Source of the DNA: CAYFLR01 sp964343805
GTDB lineage: Bacteria > Bdellovibrionota_B > Oligoflexia > CAYFLR01
Length of the DNA stretch: 64,000 bases
Direction: 5' to 3'
Assembly: GCA_964343805.1 (NCBI GenBank)
Contig: CAYFLR010000012.1
Location: forward strand, 1-64,000
The stretch's first letter is position 1. Each line of letters starts with the position of its first letter. This document shows, one piece after another, positions 46,023 through 55,282 of the stretch. The notes below the pieces were generated by a model. That model saw only the letters and a program-made list of their open reading frames with translations, was not told the DNA's origin and did no database searches. A program made the translations under genes and the position numbers.

Positions 46023-47423
46023 ATGTCCCAGGGAAAAAATAAGAACTATATTCCTGAACTAGAGAACCTGACCATATTGATTGTGGATGACTGTGAAGAT
46101 CAAATCAATTTGAATGTTAAAATCATTAAATCGATTGGTGCTCAAAAAATAATTCAAACCACCCAGCCTGAAGAAGCCTTGGAGAAGGTTAAGAGTGAAA
46201 AGGTTGATTTAATTGTAAGTGATTGGCAAATGCCGCGAATGAATGGGGGCTTATTACTACAAAAAATTAAAGAGATAGAGGAGTATAAAAAGATCCCCTT
46301 TTTGATCTGCTCAGGTCAACTGCAAGATGAGGATATTTGCCTGGCTGTTGAGTTTGGTGTGGGTAATTATTTAATTAAACCCTTCAACGCTGAAAAATAT
46401 GCAGAGAAGCTTCGAGAAGTTTTACAAATTGGTAAGAAAAAATCCAAAGTAGAGTTGGAATTGGACGGCATTGAGAAGCTGATCCAGCAAGGAAAAGGAA
46501 GTGAGGTTATTGATAAACTCCTTATCATGCGCCAGAAATTCCCCAAGGCCATTCGTATTGTCGAGTTGATGGGAGATTGCTACGATCAAACCGAAGATTA
46601 TGGCAAAGCAATTGATACCTATAAAGCGGCTATTAAAGTGCAGCCCAAAAACTTAAGAGTTCTCAACAAACTATCCAGTGTGCTTATTAAGAATAAAGAT
46701 ATACAGAAGGCAATTGTTTTACTTGAACAGCTGAGAGTGCTCAGTCCTAAAAATTTAAAACGCCTCATCTCTTTGGGAGGAGCCTATCTAGATAATGATC
46801 AACCCGAGAAAGCAGAAGAGGCTTATGGCAGTGCTAGAAAAGTGGATAAAACTAACGCAGAGGCCACTGATGGCATGGGTAAAGCTCTTTTTACCCAAGG
46901 GAAATACTCCCAAGCGGTTGAGTTTTTAAAGACCACTGAAAAAGCTCTTGAAATGGCCAGTTACTTTAATAATTTGGGCATTGTTTTAGTTAAACAAAAA
47001 CGCTATGAAGAAGCTCGTAAGCTCTATGCCAATGCTCTAAATATACTTCCTCCCAATGACCGGGAAAGCTTGTTGCTTTTTAATATTGGTCTTGCCTTTA
47101 AAAAGAATGCTAAACTAGATGAAGCAGCAGTTTTTTTTAAGGCAACAGCTGAAAAAAATCCTGACTTTGCTAAGGCGCAAGTGAATCTGGAGGAGGTTTT
47201 TAACAAAACCAATGAGGATGAAAACGTGGACTTCGGTTCTTGGTGTGAAACCTTAGATAGTTCCAAAGTAGAAAAAACTATCCAATCCTACACTGAAGAT
47301 TCTTCCGCTGAAGATATTGCCAAGGCGGCCACTGAAACCAAGCCAAAGACGGAAGAAAAGCCTGATGACTCACTTGAAATCGAAGAAGATATGCTCGATT
47401 TTGATTACCTGAATATTGGCTAG
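46023..47423 (+). CDS. Response regulator with TPR domain
   Basis: GAGGAG lies before the ATG at 46023. The 466-residue product has a receiver at residues 15-140 (D22-D23, phosphoacceptor D67 in LIVSDWQMPRMNG, Lys in NYLIKPF). Residues 170-400 contain five or six TPR units (for example GDCYDQTEDYGKAIDTYKAA and LGGAYLDNDQPEKAEEAYG), and the C-terminus is an acidic tail. Output should be protein binding, not DNA binding. It is convergent with the STAS/ATPase genes, across a bidirectional terminator, and belongs to the same signalling neighbourhood. Confidence 0.9.
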   Translation: MSQGKNKNYIPELENLTILIVDDCEDQINLNVKIIKSIGAQKIIQTTQPEEALEKVKSEKVDLIVSDWQMPRMNGGLLLQKIKEIEEYKKIPFLICSGQLQDEDICLAVEFGVGNYLIKPFNAEKYAEKLREVLQIGKKKSKVELELDGIEKLIQQGKGSEVIDKLLIMRQKFPKAIRIVELMGDCYDQTEDYGKAIDTYKAAIKVQPKNLRVLNKLSSVLIKNKDIQKAIVLLEQLRVLSPKNLKRLISLGGAYLDNDQPEKAEEAYGSARKVDKTNAEATDGMGKALFTQGKYSQAVEFLKTTEKALEMASYFNNLGIVLVKQKRYEEARKLYANALNILPPNDRESLLLFNIGLAFKKNAKLDEAAVFFKATAEKNPDFAKAQVNLEEVFNKTNEDENVDFGSWCETLDSSKVEKTIQSYTEDSSAEDIAKAATETKPKTEEKPDDSLEIEEDMLDFDYLNIG

Positions 47424-47458
47424 AGAAAAGAAGCTTAGCTACATTGATGAGCACGCAA

Positions 47459-47510
47459 AAAACCCCCACCTCTCGCTAGAAGGCCTGCTTAGTGAGAGGT
47501 GGGGGTTTTA
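47459..47510. terminator. Bidirectional terminator between convergent signalling genes
   Basis: AAAACCCCCACCTCTC and GAGAGGTGGGGGTTTT form a perfect 16-base stem with a further inner CTA/TAG pairing. A and T runs at both ends let it work on either strand, for the receiver-TPR gene and the STAS-like gene. Confidence 0.93.
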
Positions 47511-47517
47511 ATTCTAA

Positions 47518-47985
47518 TTAGGTATTTAGAAAGTCAAAGTAAAGATCTACATCATCGTAAAATTCCATTTTACAACCGCAGTCTTCACAATCATAGGAAT
47601 CATCCAGAGTTTCAAAAAAGGATGCCTTTTGGGTGGCATCAAAGTTAATTTTGATATTAACCTCTTCTTCACAGTCCGGACAGAAGAAAGGAAGGAAGAA
47701 AGAATCAATTTTAGCATTTCCTCTGATGTCTGGAACTAAATTGATTTGCTCAATAATACAAACGGGACAGTTTTGATAAACAATGTCTCGTTCTTTCAAC
47801 TCACTGAGCATGAGAATCCAATTTTTGATTCCATAGGAGTTGATCCTTTGAATTCCCTCTAGATTAAAAACCACAGGATTGACTGTGGACTTAACAATAG
47901 GAGAGAAGTCTGACAGCTCATCAATAACTCCATCCAGTAGAACTACACCTTCATTAATCGTAATGTTTAACCTAGAATTACTCAC
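47518..47985 (-). CDS. STAS-like protein with C-terminal zinc ribbon
   Basis: The GTG at 47985 overlaps the end of the ATPase gene by eight bases and has CGGAGGG upstream. The first 90 residues have the STAS pattern (GVVLLDGVIDELSDF, PVVFNLEGIQRINSYGIKNW). The place of the phosphorylated Ser of SpoIIAA (DSSG) reads NSYG here: the usual phospho-serine position is Tyr. Residues 100-155 add CPDCEEEV and CEDCGCKM, a likely zinc site; CPVC inside the STAS part is also present. Anti-sigma antagonists of this kind bind GHKL kinases, and such a kinase gene lies directly upstream. Confidence 0.75.
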   Translation of the reverse strand: MSNSRLNITINEGVVLLDGVIDELSDFSPIVKSTVNPVVFNLEGIQRINSYGIKNWILMLSELKERDIVYQNCPVCIIEQINLVPDIRGNAKIDSFFLPFFCPDCEEEVNIKINFDATQKASFFETLDDSYDCEDCGCKMEFYDDVDLYFDFLNT

Positions 47986-48937
47986 AACTTGGCCCTCCGG
48001 TGATTTTATTATAAAAAAGTACTCTTGGATTCTGTCTTAATATCTTCTTATTGATCTTGCGATCAGATACACATATAACTTCAGTATATTCTTTTTCTTT
48101 GATATTTACAATTAAGTCATTAACACAATTGAGAATTTTTGCAAAGCCGATGCCTCCTCCTCCTACACTGAGTCGAACCATTCGATCTGGTTCAGTGAAA
48201 CATTTTCTGAGGATACGGAAGAGGTCATTTTTCATCAAGCGACCAAAGCAGTCAGTGACAGAAAGCGTCACATACCGGTCTGTAATTTGCCATTTTATTT
48301 TTATCTGTTCGTTTTCATCAAAGACTATATTTTCTTTGCGATCAACATAGTAGTATTTTTTGTTACCATTTTCATCTACGGCAGCATCGTAAATGGCATT
48401 ATCAATGAGTTCAACAAAAATATCAATTAAATGTCGTTGTTGAAATGATTTCACTCCTTCATCTGCCAGCTCATCTTCAAGACTACAGATTACCTTATCT
48501 TTCAAGTTTGTTTCTGGTAGGGAGAAGGTGGTGATTTTTTTATCTTCCTCAAAGAGATTGAGGTTGCTTAATGAATTGCCCATGGTTTGGCAGATCAGTT
48601 TACTTATAATATGCTGGTTTAATTCAGTGTATTTACTGTTTAAGACAGCATCAGAATGCATAAAAATCAATTGATGATCTTCAATCACATTTTGTAATGT
48701 GAGATCTGAGAAGAAGAGGATATAGAGATTAGGGTGTTGTTCTTTCAGTTCCTGATAGATGGTGCCATCTAATTTATCAGAGAAAATGAAGTAATAGCTT
48801 TCTTCTTCATTCATGTGAGATACTAAATTCTCAAATTGAGGTTCATTTTTTAAGGTGACCTCTCCAAGATCCATCTCATTTAATAGGGATTCAACTGCTG
48901 TGGAATTATCCATATGTAAAATAATACCTAAGCTCAT
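47978..48937 (-). CDS. GHKL ATPase (anti-sigma-kinase-like) with degenerate receiver
   Basis: The ATG at 48937 overlaps the preceding stop by four bases; GAGG lies upstream. Residues 1-125 fold like a receiver in pattern but lack the phosphoacceptor set. Residues 150-310 form a GHKL ATPase: N-box FVELIDNAIYDA, G1 VTDCFGRL and G2 GGGGIGFAKI. There is no dimerisation/His phosphotransfer domain, so it resembles SpoIIAB/RsbW kinases rather than histidine kinases. The partner should be the STAS-like protein encoded by the overlapping downstream gene. Confidence 0.8.
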   Translation of the reverse strand: MSLGIILHMDNSTAVESLLNEMDLGEVTLKNEPQFENLVSHMNEEESYYFIFSDKLDGTIYQELKEQHPNLYILFFSDLTLQNVIEDHQLIFMHSDAVLNSKYTELNQHIISKLICQTMGNSLSNLNLFEEDKKITTFSLPETNLKDKVICSLEDELADEGVKSFQQRHLIDIFVELIDNAIYDAAVDENGNKKYYYVDRKENIVFDENEQIKIKWQITDRYVTLSVTDCFGRLMKNDLFRILRKCFTEPDRMVRLSVGGGGIGFAKILNCVNDLIVNIKEKEYTEVICVSDRKINKKILRQNPRVLFYNKITGGPSCE

Positions 48938-50193
48938 TTGGACCTCTTTTCCAAAAGGCCTTCTAAGGTCTTAGCTTTACTATAGGTTCCTTTAGATAGT
49001 TCCAATGCAGTTTTGTTGTACTTTTCAGACTCTTTAAAACAGTCCAGCTTAAAATAGGTTCTGGCAAAACAATAATAGAGATGAACCATTCTATCCGTAT
49101 TATTTCGGTCAATAATTTTTGTTATGTGCTTATACATTTTTAATGCACCCGCAAAATCTTCCCGTTCTATTAATTGATTCGCTCTCATTGAGAATTCACG
49201 AATCAAAAGGTCATAATAAGCCCTTACAATTGCTTTGGACTTTCTATCGACAGGAAGTTGATAAAGTTTAACTAATTCCCTATCGCCTACAATTTTTAGA
49301 TACTCAGGAATATTGGAGAAATGCTCATGAGAGTAGGCATGCTGAAAGATAAAGTCAATTAATTTGGCAGCAGTTCTTAATTGATTTCCACCGACTTTAT
49401 ACAGGTGCAAAAGTTGGGTATAAGTGAGGTCTTTAATACCTAAATAGTTGAAGCATTGGCAAAGCATATGCTGTCTTTTTATATGAAGAGGGGATCTATT
49501 ACTGGCTTGTTGCAAAAATTTAGTGGCCGATTCAAATTTTTCCATATGGTAGAGAATATTGCCACGTAAATAAATCAATTCTGTGGGGATTTTCTTACCT
49601 TTAACTTGAAAACCTTCCACAGCTTTGAGAGCCACTGCGTATCTTTCTGCTTTTTTTGCTAAGATCGCTTTATAAAAGGTATGGTTTTCAGCTGGGGCTA
49701 ATTTTTTTAACTTCTCATTATAGATTTTGTCAGCCTGGTCCAGATTTTTGCGATTAATTTCAAAGAAAAAGCTTCTCTCTGCCTTGCGAAGTTGAAACTG
49801 AGTCTCACTGCATTCTAGAATTTGTTGAGCCATTTTGAGCAGGATTTTTAGGGCATTACTAGCCCCAGTGAAGAACATATATTCCTTGATATGAAACTCA
49901 TGTAAGAGAGAAACTGTCTTTTCCGTATTCTCATCTCTATTTCTTATGACAATGATTAGTGGAATCTGAGAGAGTATCTTACTATTCGAATAACTATCAA
50001 TGAACTGATAGGGATTAGCAGAAGAGTACCAATCATATAGTATGAGAGAGGGTGTTAATTCAGTAATTTGTTTGGGCGATGCTTTGCTACCCATTAAAAA
50101 GTGAGGTTGTAAATTGAGTTTCTCGGCTAATTTAGTATTAGCCTCACTTACGCTAGGTACCGATTCATTTGCTATTAGGATAATCGAATTCAT
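48934..50193 (-). CDS. Pseudo-receiver protein with TPR domain
   Basis: I take the ATG at 50193 (MNSIILIANES); a TTG at 50208 is also in frame, and neither has a well-placed ribosome binding site. The N-terminal 125 residues look like a receiver (SLILYDWYSS keeps an Asp at the acceptor position, but the acidic pair is replaced by IANES). TPR-like helices follow (LRGNILYHMEKFESATKFLQ, MYKHITKIIDR). It is the first gene of a three-gene unit with overlapping ends, and probably a scaffold for the ATPase and STAS-like proteins. Confidence 0.75.
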   Translation of the reverse strand: MNSIILIANESVPSVSEANTKLAEKLNLQPHFLMGSKASPKQITELTPSLILYDWYSSANPYQFIDSYSNSKILSQIPLIIVIRNRDENTEKTVSLLHEFHIKEYMFFTGASNALKILLKMAQQILECSETQFQLRKAERSFFFEINRKNLDQADKIYNEKLKKLAPAENHTFYKAILAKKAERYAVALKAVEGFQVKGKKIPTELIYLRGNILYHMEKFESATKFLQQASNRSPLHIKRQHMLCQCFNYLGIKDLTYTQLLHLYKVGGNQLRTAAKLIDFIFQHAYSHEHFSNIPEYLKIVGDRELVKLYQLPVDRKSKAIVRAYYDLLIREFSMRANQLIEREDFAGALKMYKHITKIIDRNNTDRMVHLYYCFARTYFKLDCFKESEKYNKTALELSKGTYSKAKTLEGLLEKRSK

Positions 50194-50531
50194 AGCCTCA
50201 ATCAACAAACTAGAATTTGTAGTGCTCAGTTAATGTAACTCTCTTTTATTAAACAGTAAAATTCTATCATGGATCTGATCTAAAAATAAATATAAAACCT
50301 GAATGAGGCAGATTTTTCTTTTATTCAGAAAATTTAATTTTTAGATTGGGTGGAATTTCCCATTTTGTTGAAAGGTTATACTAATATTTACTAGAGATTA
50401 AGCACCTTACAAAAAAAAGACTCAATTTTTTTTTTTGATGACCAATAAGTAACTTAGGTTAAGAAAGGGCTTTATTTTATTTTTGTGGTAAAATTAAATC
50501 CCACACAGAAAATACGGAACATTGGGTTAAA
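50194..50531. other. 338-base divergent intergenic region of the signalling locus
   Basis: Very AT-rich, with an 11-base T run near 50430 and a short inverted repeat (CTGAAT near 50301 facing ATTCAG near 50326). It must carry promoters for the pseudo-receiver unit and for the phosphatase gene, but I see no convincing consensus pair. Confidence 0.45.
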
Positions 50532-53500
50532 ATGTCTAAAGAGTTTATTCTATCATTATTAGATTCTCATCAATCGTATCAACGAAATACCATTGATTTA
50601 ATAAGTATAGAACTGCAATTAATCGAAAGTTTAGTGGAAAACCAAATTTTTGGTGTGATTCAACTCTTTGATGATCTTTCTCGCTTTAACAGCCTACTAA
50701 TAAAGGAATCTAAAACCACTCCTCCAGAAGTAGATGTGTTTGCCCTGCCGGTGCACCAAGAATTTCTTTCAGCGGTGCATCAGATTAGAGGTATCTTTAG
50801 TAAATTAGATTATTTAAAGAGTTGTTACGGTTATATCGATAACTTTGATAAACTGATTGAAGAAAACACTTCAAGAATCCAGCTTATTACCGGTTTTCAG
50901 CTCTTAAAACAAAAAGTACTGGATCGTGAATCAGGCGAATTTATTAAGTCAAATACTGATAATCACGAGTTTATGGTAAAAACATTAACTCTGATTGAGC
51001 AGATTTTACAAGGGACTACCGACTATTCACAGGAGGATCTTAAGTTCTACCTCCACTGCTGGACAGCAGCCATCGCTCGAAATGCTCTTTCGGAAGTCAA
51101 AGGCAGTCTCTCCTCCTGGGGAGAGGGTCTCATTATGGGGACTTTGAATTACTTTGCTAGCATGGATCCTTTAGAGCCCCTTGATAACTTTTTAAAACAG
51201 GACTTTATACCTCAAGTAAATATAGTTACTTTCTTTGATTCTGTCTTAAAACTGACTAATTCCATTGGCGCATCCTATAATTTTGTTTTTGATGCTTATC
51301 CTGAGGAAATGGTAGAGAACAGTCAAGTCTTAGCAGAGTTTGAAAATCGGATACGTACCTTCTTTTCAATGTATTTTGCTACCACTCAAGAACAGGTGCT
51401 AGAGTCTGCTCAGAAAGTTGACTTTACAAGCCAGATTATTGACCATCGTCTCAATGAGTTGAACACTATTATTGCTGAGTGCTTAGAACTGCGTAGTGCT
51501 GGAGATCTTGCGCGTTTTAATGAAACCTTCTCTCATTTATTAGCAAATAGTGTATTTAAGGATTCTGAAGAGAAAAACATTTTAAAGACCTGTTTTCCTC
51601 AGATTCAGCTTGCAGATGATCAACTGGATACAGACAAGGTAATTCTTTTTGATGACTTTGACACTCAAGTTCAGCGTATGGACTCCTCAGTGGCCTCCAT
51701 TCGTCTGTTAGTTGTAGATAATTTAATGATCTGCACCAAACTAAAGAATATTTTGATTGATAATTATGAAGTGGACTACTGTCTCTCTTTTGGAGATGCA
51801 CGATCATTCCTAGAAAAGCAGCAGTATGCGGTGCTCATTACCGACCATCAGTTTGGTGATGGTAAGGGTATGGATCTTCTAAATATATGCAATGAACAGA
51901 AGAATGATACCATTCGTTTGATTATCACTTCAGATAAAGACGCTGAAAAACTCTTCGAACTTTCTAATACCGGTAAGGCCTATAAGTTAGTAGATAAAGA
52001 TAACCTTGATGAGGATCTTCCTCTCTTAGTTAATAAAGCGATTAATAGGTATACTGGTAAAAGAAAGAGCAAGCTAGTTAATAAAGTATTAGAAGAAAGA
52101 AATAAACTCTTAGAGAAGCTGGTACAAGATGCGACTGAAGAGTTGAAGGTTGCCAATGAAAAGCAGTTAGATCTAGAGAAAGAAAACCGTCGTCGAATGG
52201 AAGAAGAGCTAGAGACGGCCAGTGTTATTCAAAACGCACTCTTTCCTCAGAACAACGTCTCCTTTGGTAAATTAAGTTTTTCAGCCTATAACACTTCAGC
52301 TACTGAATGTGGTGGAGACTGGTGGACCTATTTTTACTGTGCATCACGCAAGCAACTGGTACTTTGTATTGCGGATGTAACCGGTCATGGTGTACCCGCA
52401 GCGATTGTAACAGCGATTGCTAAAGGTTGTTCGGTGGCTCTAGAAAAAATGATGGATGAGCAGCCTGATCTTCATCTGACTCCAGCTGATATCCTGCACT
52501 TTTTTAATACTGCTATTCATCGGTCTTCTCAGGGTAAACTCTACATGACGGCCTTTTTAGCTATTTTTGATTTGGGAACCAATGAAGTGCACTTTGCCAA
52601 TGGGAATCATAATGTTCCGATGCTGTTTAGAAGAGATAAGGTTATTGATTATCTGAAAAAAGACAGTAAGCAACTGCGTAAAGAATTACTCAAAAATAAA
52701 GGTAGTTTAGTTGGTTTTAAAGATGAGGCTTCATACGAAACCACCACCACCACCATTGGTTCGGGTGATGTGATGGTGCTCTATACTGATGGTGTGATTG
52801 AAAATACCAATCCTGCAGATGTTCAACTGGGTAAAAGGCGTTTTATCAATGCCATCACAGACTGTATTGAAGAAGACCCGCAAGTGATGGTGGATCACAT
52901 CATGGAAGAGGCCAATGAATTCTATGATGATATGCCTTATGACGATGATGTGACACTGTTAATTATTAAGAAACTGGAAGATAAGCCAGTTCGTTATACC
53001 AAGCCGCTCAAAGAGCGTAAAGTCATTGACCTCAAGAAAGCTATTGAAAAGAAGAAAAATGGTGAAGGAGAAGAGGAAGAGAAGAAGAAGGTTGTAAAGA
53101 AAAAAGGGGCTTGCAAGGTCGCTGCTGAGAAAAAAGAGGCGAAAGAAAAAGCAGCTAATATTCCAGTAGAAAAGGTGGAAGTAAAAGCTCCCGCACCAGA
53201 ACCTGCTCCACCACCAGCTGAGGCGCCTGCTCCCGCTCCTGCCGAAGCTCCCGCTGCAGGTGGCGATGATGGATTCATGTTTTTTGGTGATGACGCACCC
53301 GCACCCGAGCCAGCTCCTGCACCAGAACCAGCTGCTGAGGCTAAAGTTGAAGAAAAACCGGCTGTAGCTGAAAAGCCAGCTGAAAAAGAAAAAGCACCCG
53401 CGGATAATGTAATTAAAGTGGACGCGAAAAAAGAGAAGAAAGAAGAGCCTAAGAAAGAAGAGGCACCAACCGAGAAAGCAGAAGAAGCAGCTCCCGAAGA

Positions 53501-53540
53501 AGGAGGGGGCGACGATGACGGTTTTATGTTCTTTGGATAG
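50532..53540 (+). CDS. Receiver-SpoIIE phosphatase with low-complexity tail carrying a repeated motif
   Basis: The 1002-residue product has four parts. Residues 1-380 are helical and unknown. A receiver follows at about 390-510 (IRLLVVDNLM, acceptor Asp in VLITDHQFGDG). A coiled coil (about 510-565) leads to a SpoIIE/PP2C phosphatase at 565-830 with ECGGDWWTYF, IADVTGHGVPAA, LYTDGVIE and DDDVTLLII, which hold the metal-binding Asp residues. The last 170 residues are Lys-, Ala-, Pro- and Glu-rich and contain DDGFMFFG twice, once inside and once as the very C-terminus. It would dephosphorylate a STAS protein under receiver control. The ribosome binding site is weak. Confidence 0.85.
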   Translation: MSKEFILSLLDSHQSYQRNTIDLISIELQLIESLVENQIFGVIQLFDDLSRFNSLLIKESKTTPPEVDVFALPVHQEFLSAVHQIRGIFSKLDYLKSCYGYIDNFDKLIEENTSRIQLITGFQLLKQKVLDRESGEFIKSNTDNHEFMVKTLTLIEQILQGTTDYSQEDLKFYLHCWTAAIARNALSEVKGSLSSWGEGLIMGTLNYFASMDPLEPLDNFLKQDFIPQVNIVTFFDSVLKLTNSIGASYNFVFDAYPEEMVENSQVLAEFENRIRTFFSMYFATTQEQVLESAQKVDFTSQIIDHRLNELNTIIAECLELRSAGDLARFNETFSHLLANSVFKDSEEKNILKTCFPQIQLADDQLDTDKVILFDDFDTQVQRMDSSVASIRLLVVDNLMICTKLKNILIDNYEVDYCLSFGDARSFLEKQQYAVLITDHQFGDGKGMDLLNICNEQKNDTIRLIITSDKDAEKLFELSNTGKAYKLVDKDNLDEDLPLLVNKAINRYTGKRKSKLVNKVLEERNKLLEKLVQDATEELKVANEKQLDLEKENRRRMEEELETASVIQNALFPQNNVSFGKLSFSAYNTSATECGGDWWTYFYCASRKQLVLCIADVTGHGVPAAIVTAIAKGCSVALEKMMDEQPDLHLTPADILHFFNTAIHRSSQGKLYMTAFLAIFDLGTNEVHFANGNHNVPMLFRRDKVIDYLKKDSKQLRKELLKNKGSLVGFKDEASYETTTTTIGSGDVMVLYTDGVIENTNPADVQLGKRRFINAITDCIEEDPQVMVDHIMEEANEFYDDMPYDDDVTLLIIKKLEDKPVRYTKPLKERKVIDLKKAIEKKKNGEGEEEEKKKVVKKKGACKVAAEKKEAKEKAANIPVEKVEVKAPAPEPAPPPAEAPAPAPAEAPAAGGDDGFMFFGDDAPAPEPAPAPEPAAEAKVEEKPAVAEKPAEKEKAPADNVIKVDAKKEKKEEPKKEEAPTEKAEEAAPEEGGGDDDGFMFFG

Positions 53541-53545
53541 CTCCT

Positions 53546-55282
53546 CTATCCTGATCTAAACAACTCTCCCATCTTTTTACCCAAGATAAGTGACGCTCCT
53601 AAAATACAAACTGTGAGAATTCCCATGGAAATAATACCCAGGGCACTAGCAACGAATTCTCCACTTCCTTGCTCTAAAAAGAGAGCGTAGATGGCTTTGG
53701 TCATAGGATAGAATTGATCTTTCATGGCCAAAATTAAACTGTCAGATACATCAAGCATCGCATAGGCAAAACAGAGAAGACCGCCAGCGATTAAATTGGC
53801 TGTAACCAGAGGAATGGTTATTTTTCGCAGAGTATAAAACCTGGATGCACCAAAGGTTTCAGAGGCTTCCTCTAGACTCTCACTAGTTTGTTGCAATCCC
53901 GCAGTTGCTGACCTCACCATATACGGAAGTCGTCTTATTCCATAGGCAATAACCAAAAGAGGAAAGGGGTTATTGAGCGGATCTAAAAAGGTGTCTGTAT
54001 AGGTGACAACATAACCAAAGGCCAAAACAATTCCAGGAAGGGCTAATGGAACCATAACTAAAGCGTCTAGAACGTTGCCAAAGGGAATCAATTTCCGTGT
54101 GACAACATAGGCAATCAGAACTCCCAAAATAAGGTCTAAAAAGGTGGAGAGGGAAGCGAGGAAAAAGCTATTTTTAATTCCTACAAAGGCTAAATCTTGG
54201 CTAAAAACCATTTCATAATATTTAAGGGTATATTGCTCTGGCAGCACCGTCATAAACCATTTATCCCCGATACTGGTAATAATCACACTGATGTGGGGTA
54301 TGAGGGCTAATACGACAGTTAGAATTATAGTGGGATAAATAACAAAGTAGAGCAGAGGTGTGGCTTTCTTTACAGCTGAGGTCACATGACCCCGGGCCAT
54401 CATTTCATACTTTTTCCCTCCTAAAAGGACTTTGGATACCAGAAAAATAGCCACTGTCATAACGATAACCGTAAAAACTAGGGCAAAGCCCATGGGGTTT
54501 TCGTTCACATCGGTGATCATATTGAAAATTCTCACCGGCATGGATTCGTGATAACCTACTAACAAAGGAGTTCCTAAGTCAGTTAGGGCCCAAATAAAAA
54601 CGATGATGGCTCCTGCAAAATAACCAGGGCGGGCCAAAGGCCAGATTATATCTTTAAATCGTTGCCACTTATTCACGCCCAAGGTGACTGAAACCTCTTC
54701 AATACTAGGATCAATATTGGATAGGGCCGCTGTTAAATTAAGGTACATAATAGGATAGAGATGAAGGACCTCTAAAATGACGACGGCCCAAAACATATTT
54801 CCTTCTGCTAACCAGTCAATAGGTCGGTCGATAAAGCCATTTTCCATGAGAAAGAGGTTGATAGATCCCCTTCTTGCGAAAAACCTTTGTATACCAATGG
54901 CTCCCACAAAGGGGGGCATCACCATCGGTACCAGGAGGGCACCTGAAAGTATCCCTTTGCCGGGGAAATCGAGTTTAGAATTAATAAGAGCAAGTGGTAA
55001 GCTCACAATTGTTGAAAATATTACAGTGAAAACACCAATCCAAAGACTGTTGACAATGGCTTCTGTTTGCAGGCTATTAGAAAAAAGGAGCTTAAAATAC
55101 TGAAAGGTAAACTCGTCTCCATTGTAAAATGCCTTCACTACGATGACACCCACCGGTAGAACCAGGAAGAAAAAGAGAATCACCAGGACGGCAATTAAAG
55201 TTCCATAACCCACAATATTAGAAATGTATCTTAATAGATGGGATTGCTGGTCGATATTGGGATTGATATTCTCGTTGCTCAT
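53546..55282 (-). CDS. Iron(III)-type ABC transporter permease (two fused permease halves)
   Basis: The 578-residue product has about twelve hydrophobic segments in two homologous halves, each with the EAA-type cytoplasmic loop (EVSVTLGVNKWQRFKDIIWP and EEASETFGASRFYTLRKITIP). This is the layout of FbpB/SfuB-type permeases for ferric iron and similar ligands. The ATG overlaps the stop of the ATPase gene by four bases. It is the last gene of a three-gene importer unit. Confidence 0.9.
   Translation of the reverse strand: MSNENINPNIDQQSHLLRYISNIVGYGTLIAVLVILFFFLVLPVGVIVVKAFYNGDEFTFQYFKLLFSNSLQTEAIVNSLWIGVFTVIFSTIVSLPLALINSKLDFPGKGILSGALLVPMVMPPFVGAIGIQRFFARRGSINLFLMENGFIDRPIDWLAEGNMFWAVVILEVLHLYPIMYLNLTAALSNIDPSIEEVSVTLGVNKWQRFKDIIWPLARPGYFAGAIIVFIWALTDLGTPLLVGYHESMPVRIFNMITDVNENPMGFALVFTVIVMTVAIFLVSKVLLGGKKYEMMARGHVTSAVKKATPLLYFVIYPTIILTVVLALIPHISVIITSIGDKWFMTVLPEQYTLKYYEMVFSQDLAFVGIKNSFFLASLSTFLDLILGVLIAYVVTRKLIPFGNVLDALVMVPLALPGIVLAFGYVVTYTDTFLDPLNNPFPLLVIAYGIRRLPYMVRSATAGLQQTSESLEEASETFGASRFYTLRKITIPLVTANLIAGGLLCFAYAMLDVSDSLILAMKDQFYPMTKAIYALFLEQGSGEFVASALGIISMGILTVCILGASLILGKKMGELFRSG

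Noticed and set aside
52994..53278. Long minus-strand ORF rich in Gly, Ala, Ser and Phe
   Set aside because: It is the antisense shadow of the phosphatase's low-complexity Ala/Pro/Lys tail; it has no ribosome binding site and its composition is explained by the plus-strand repeats.
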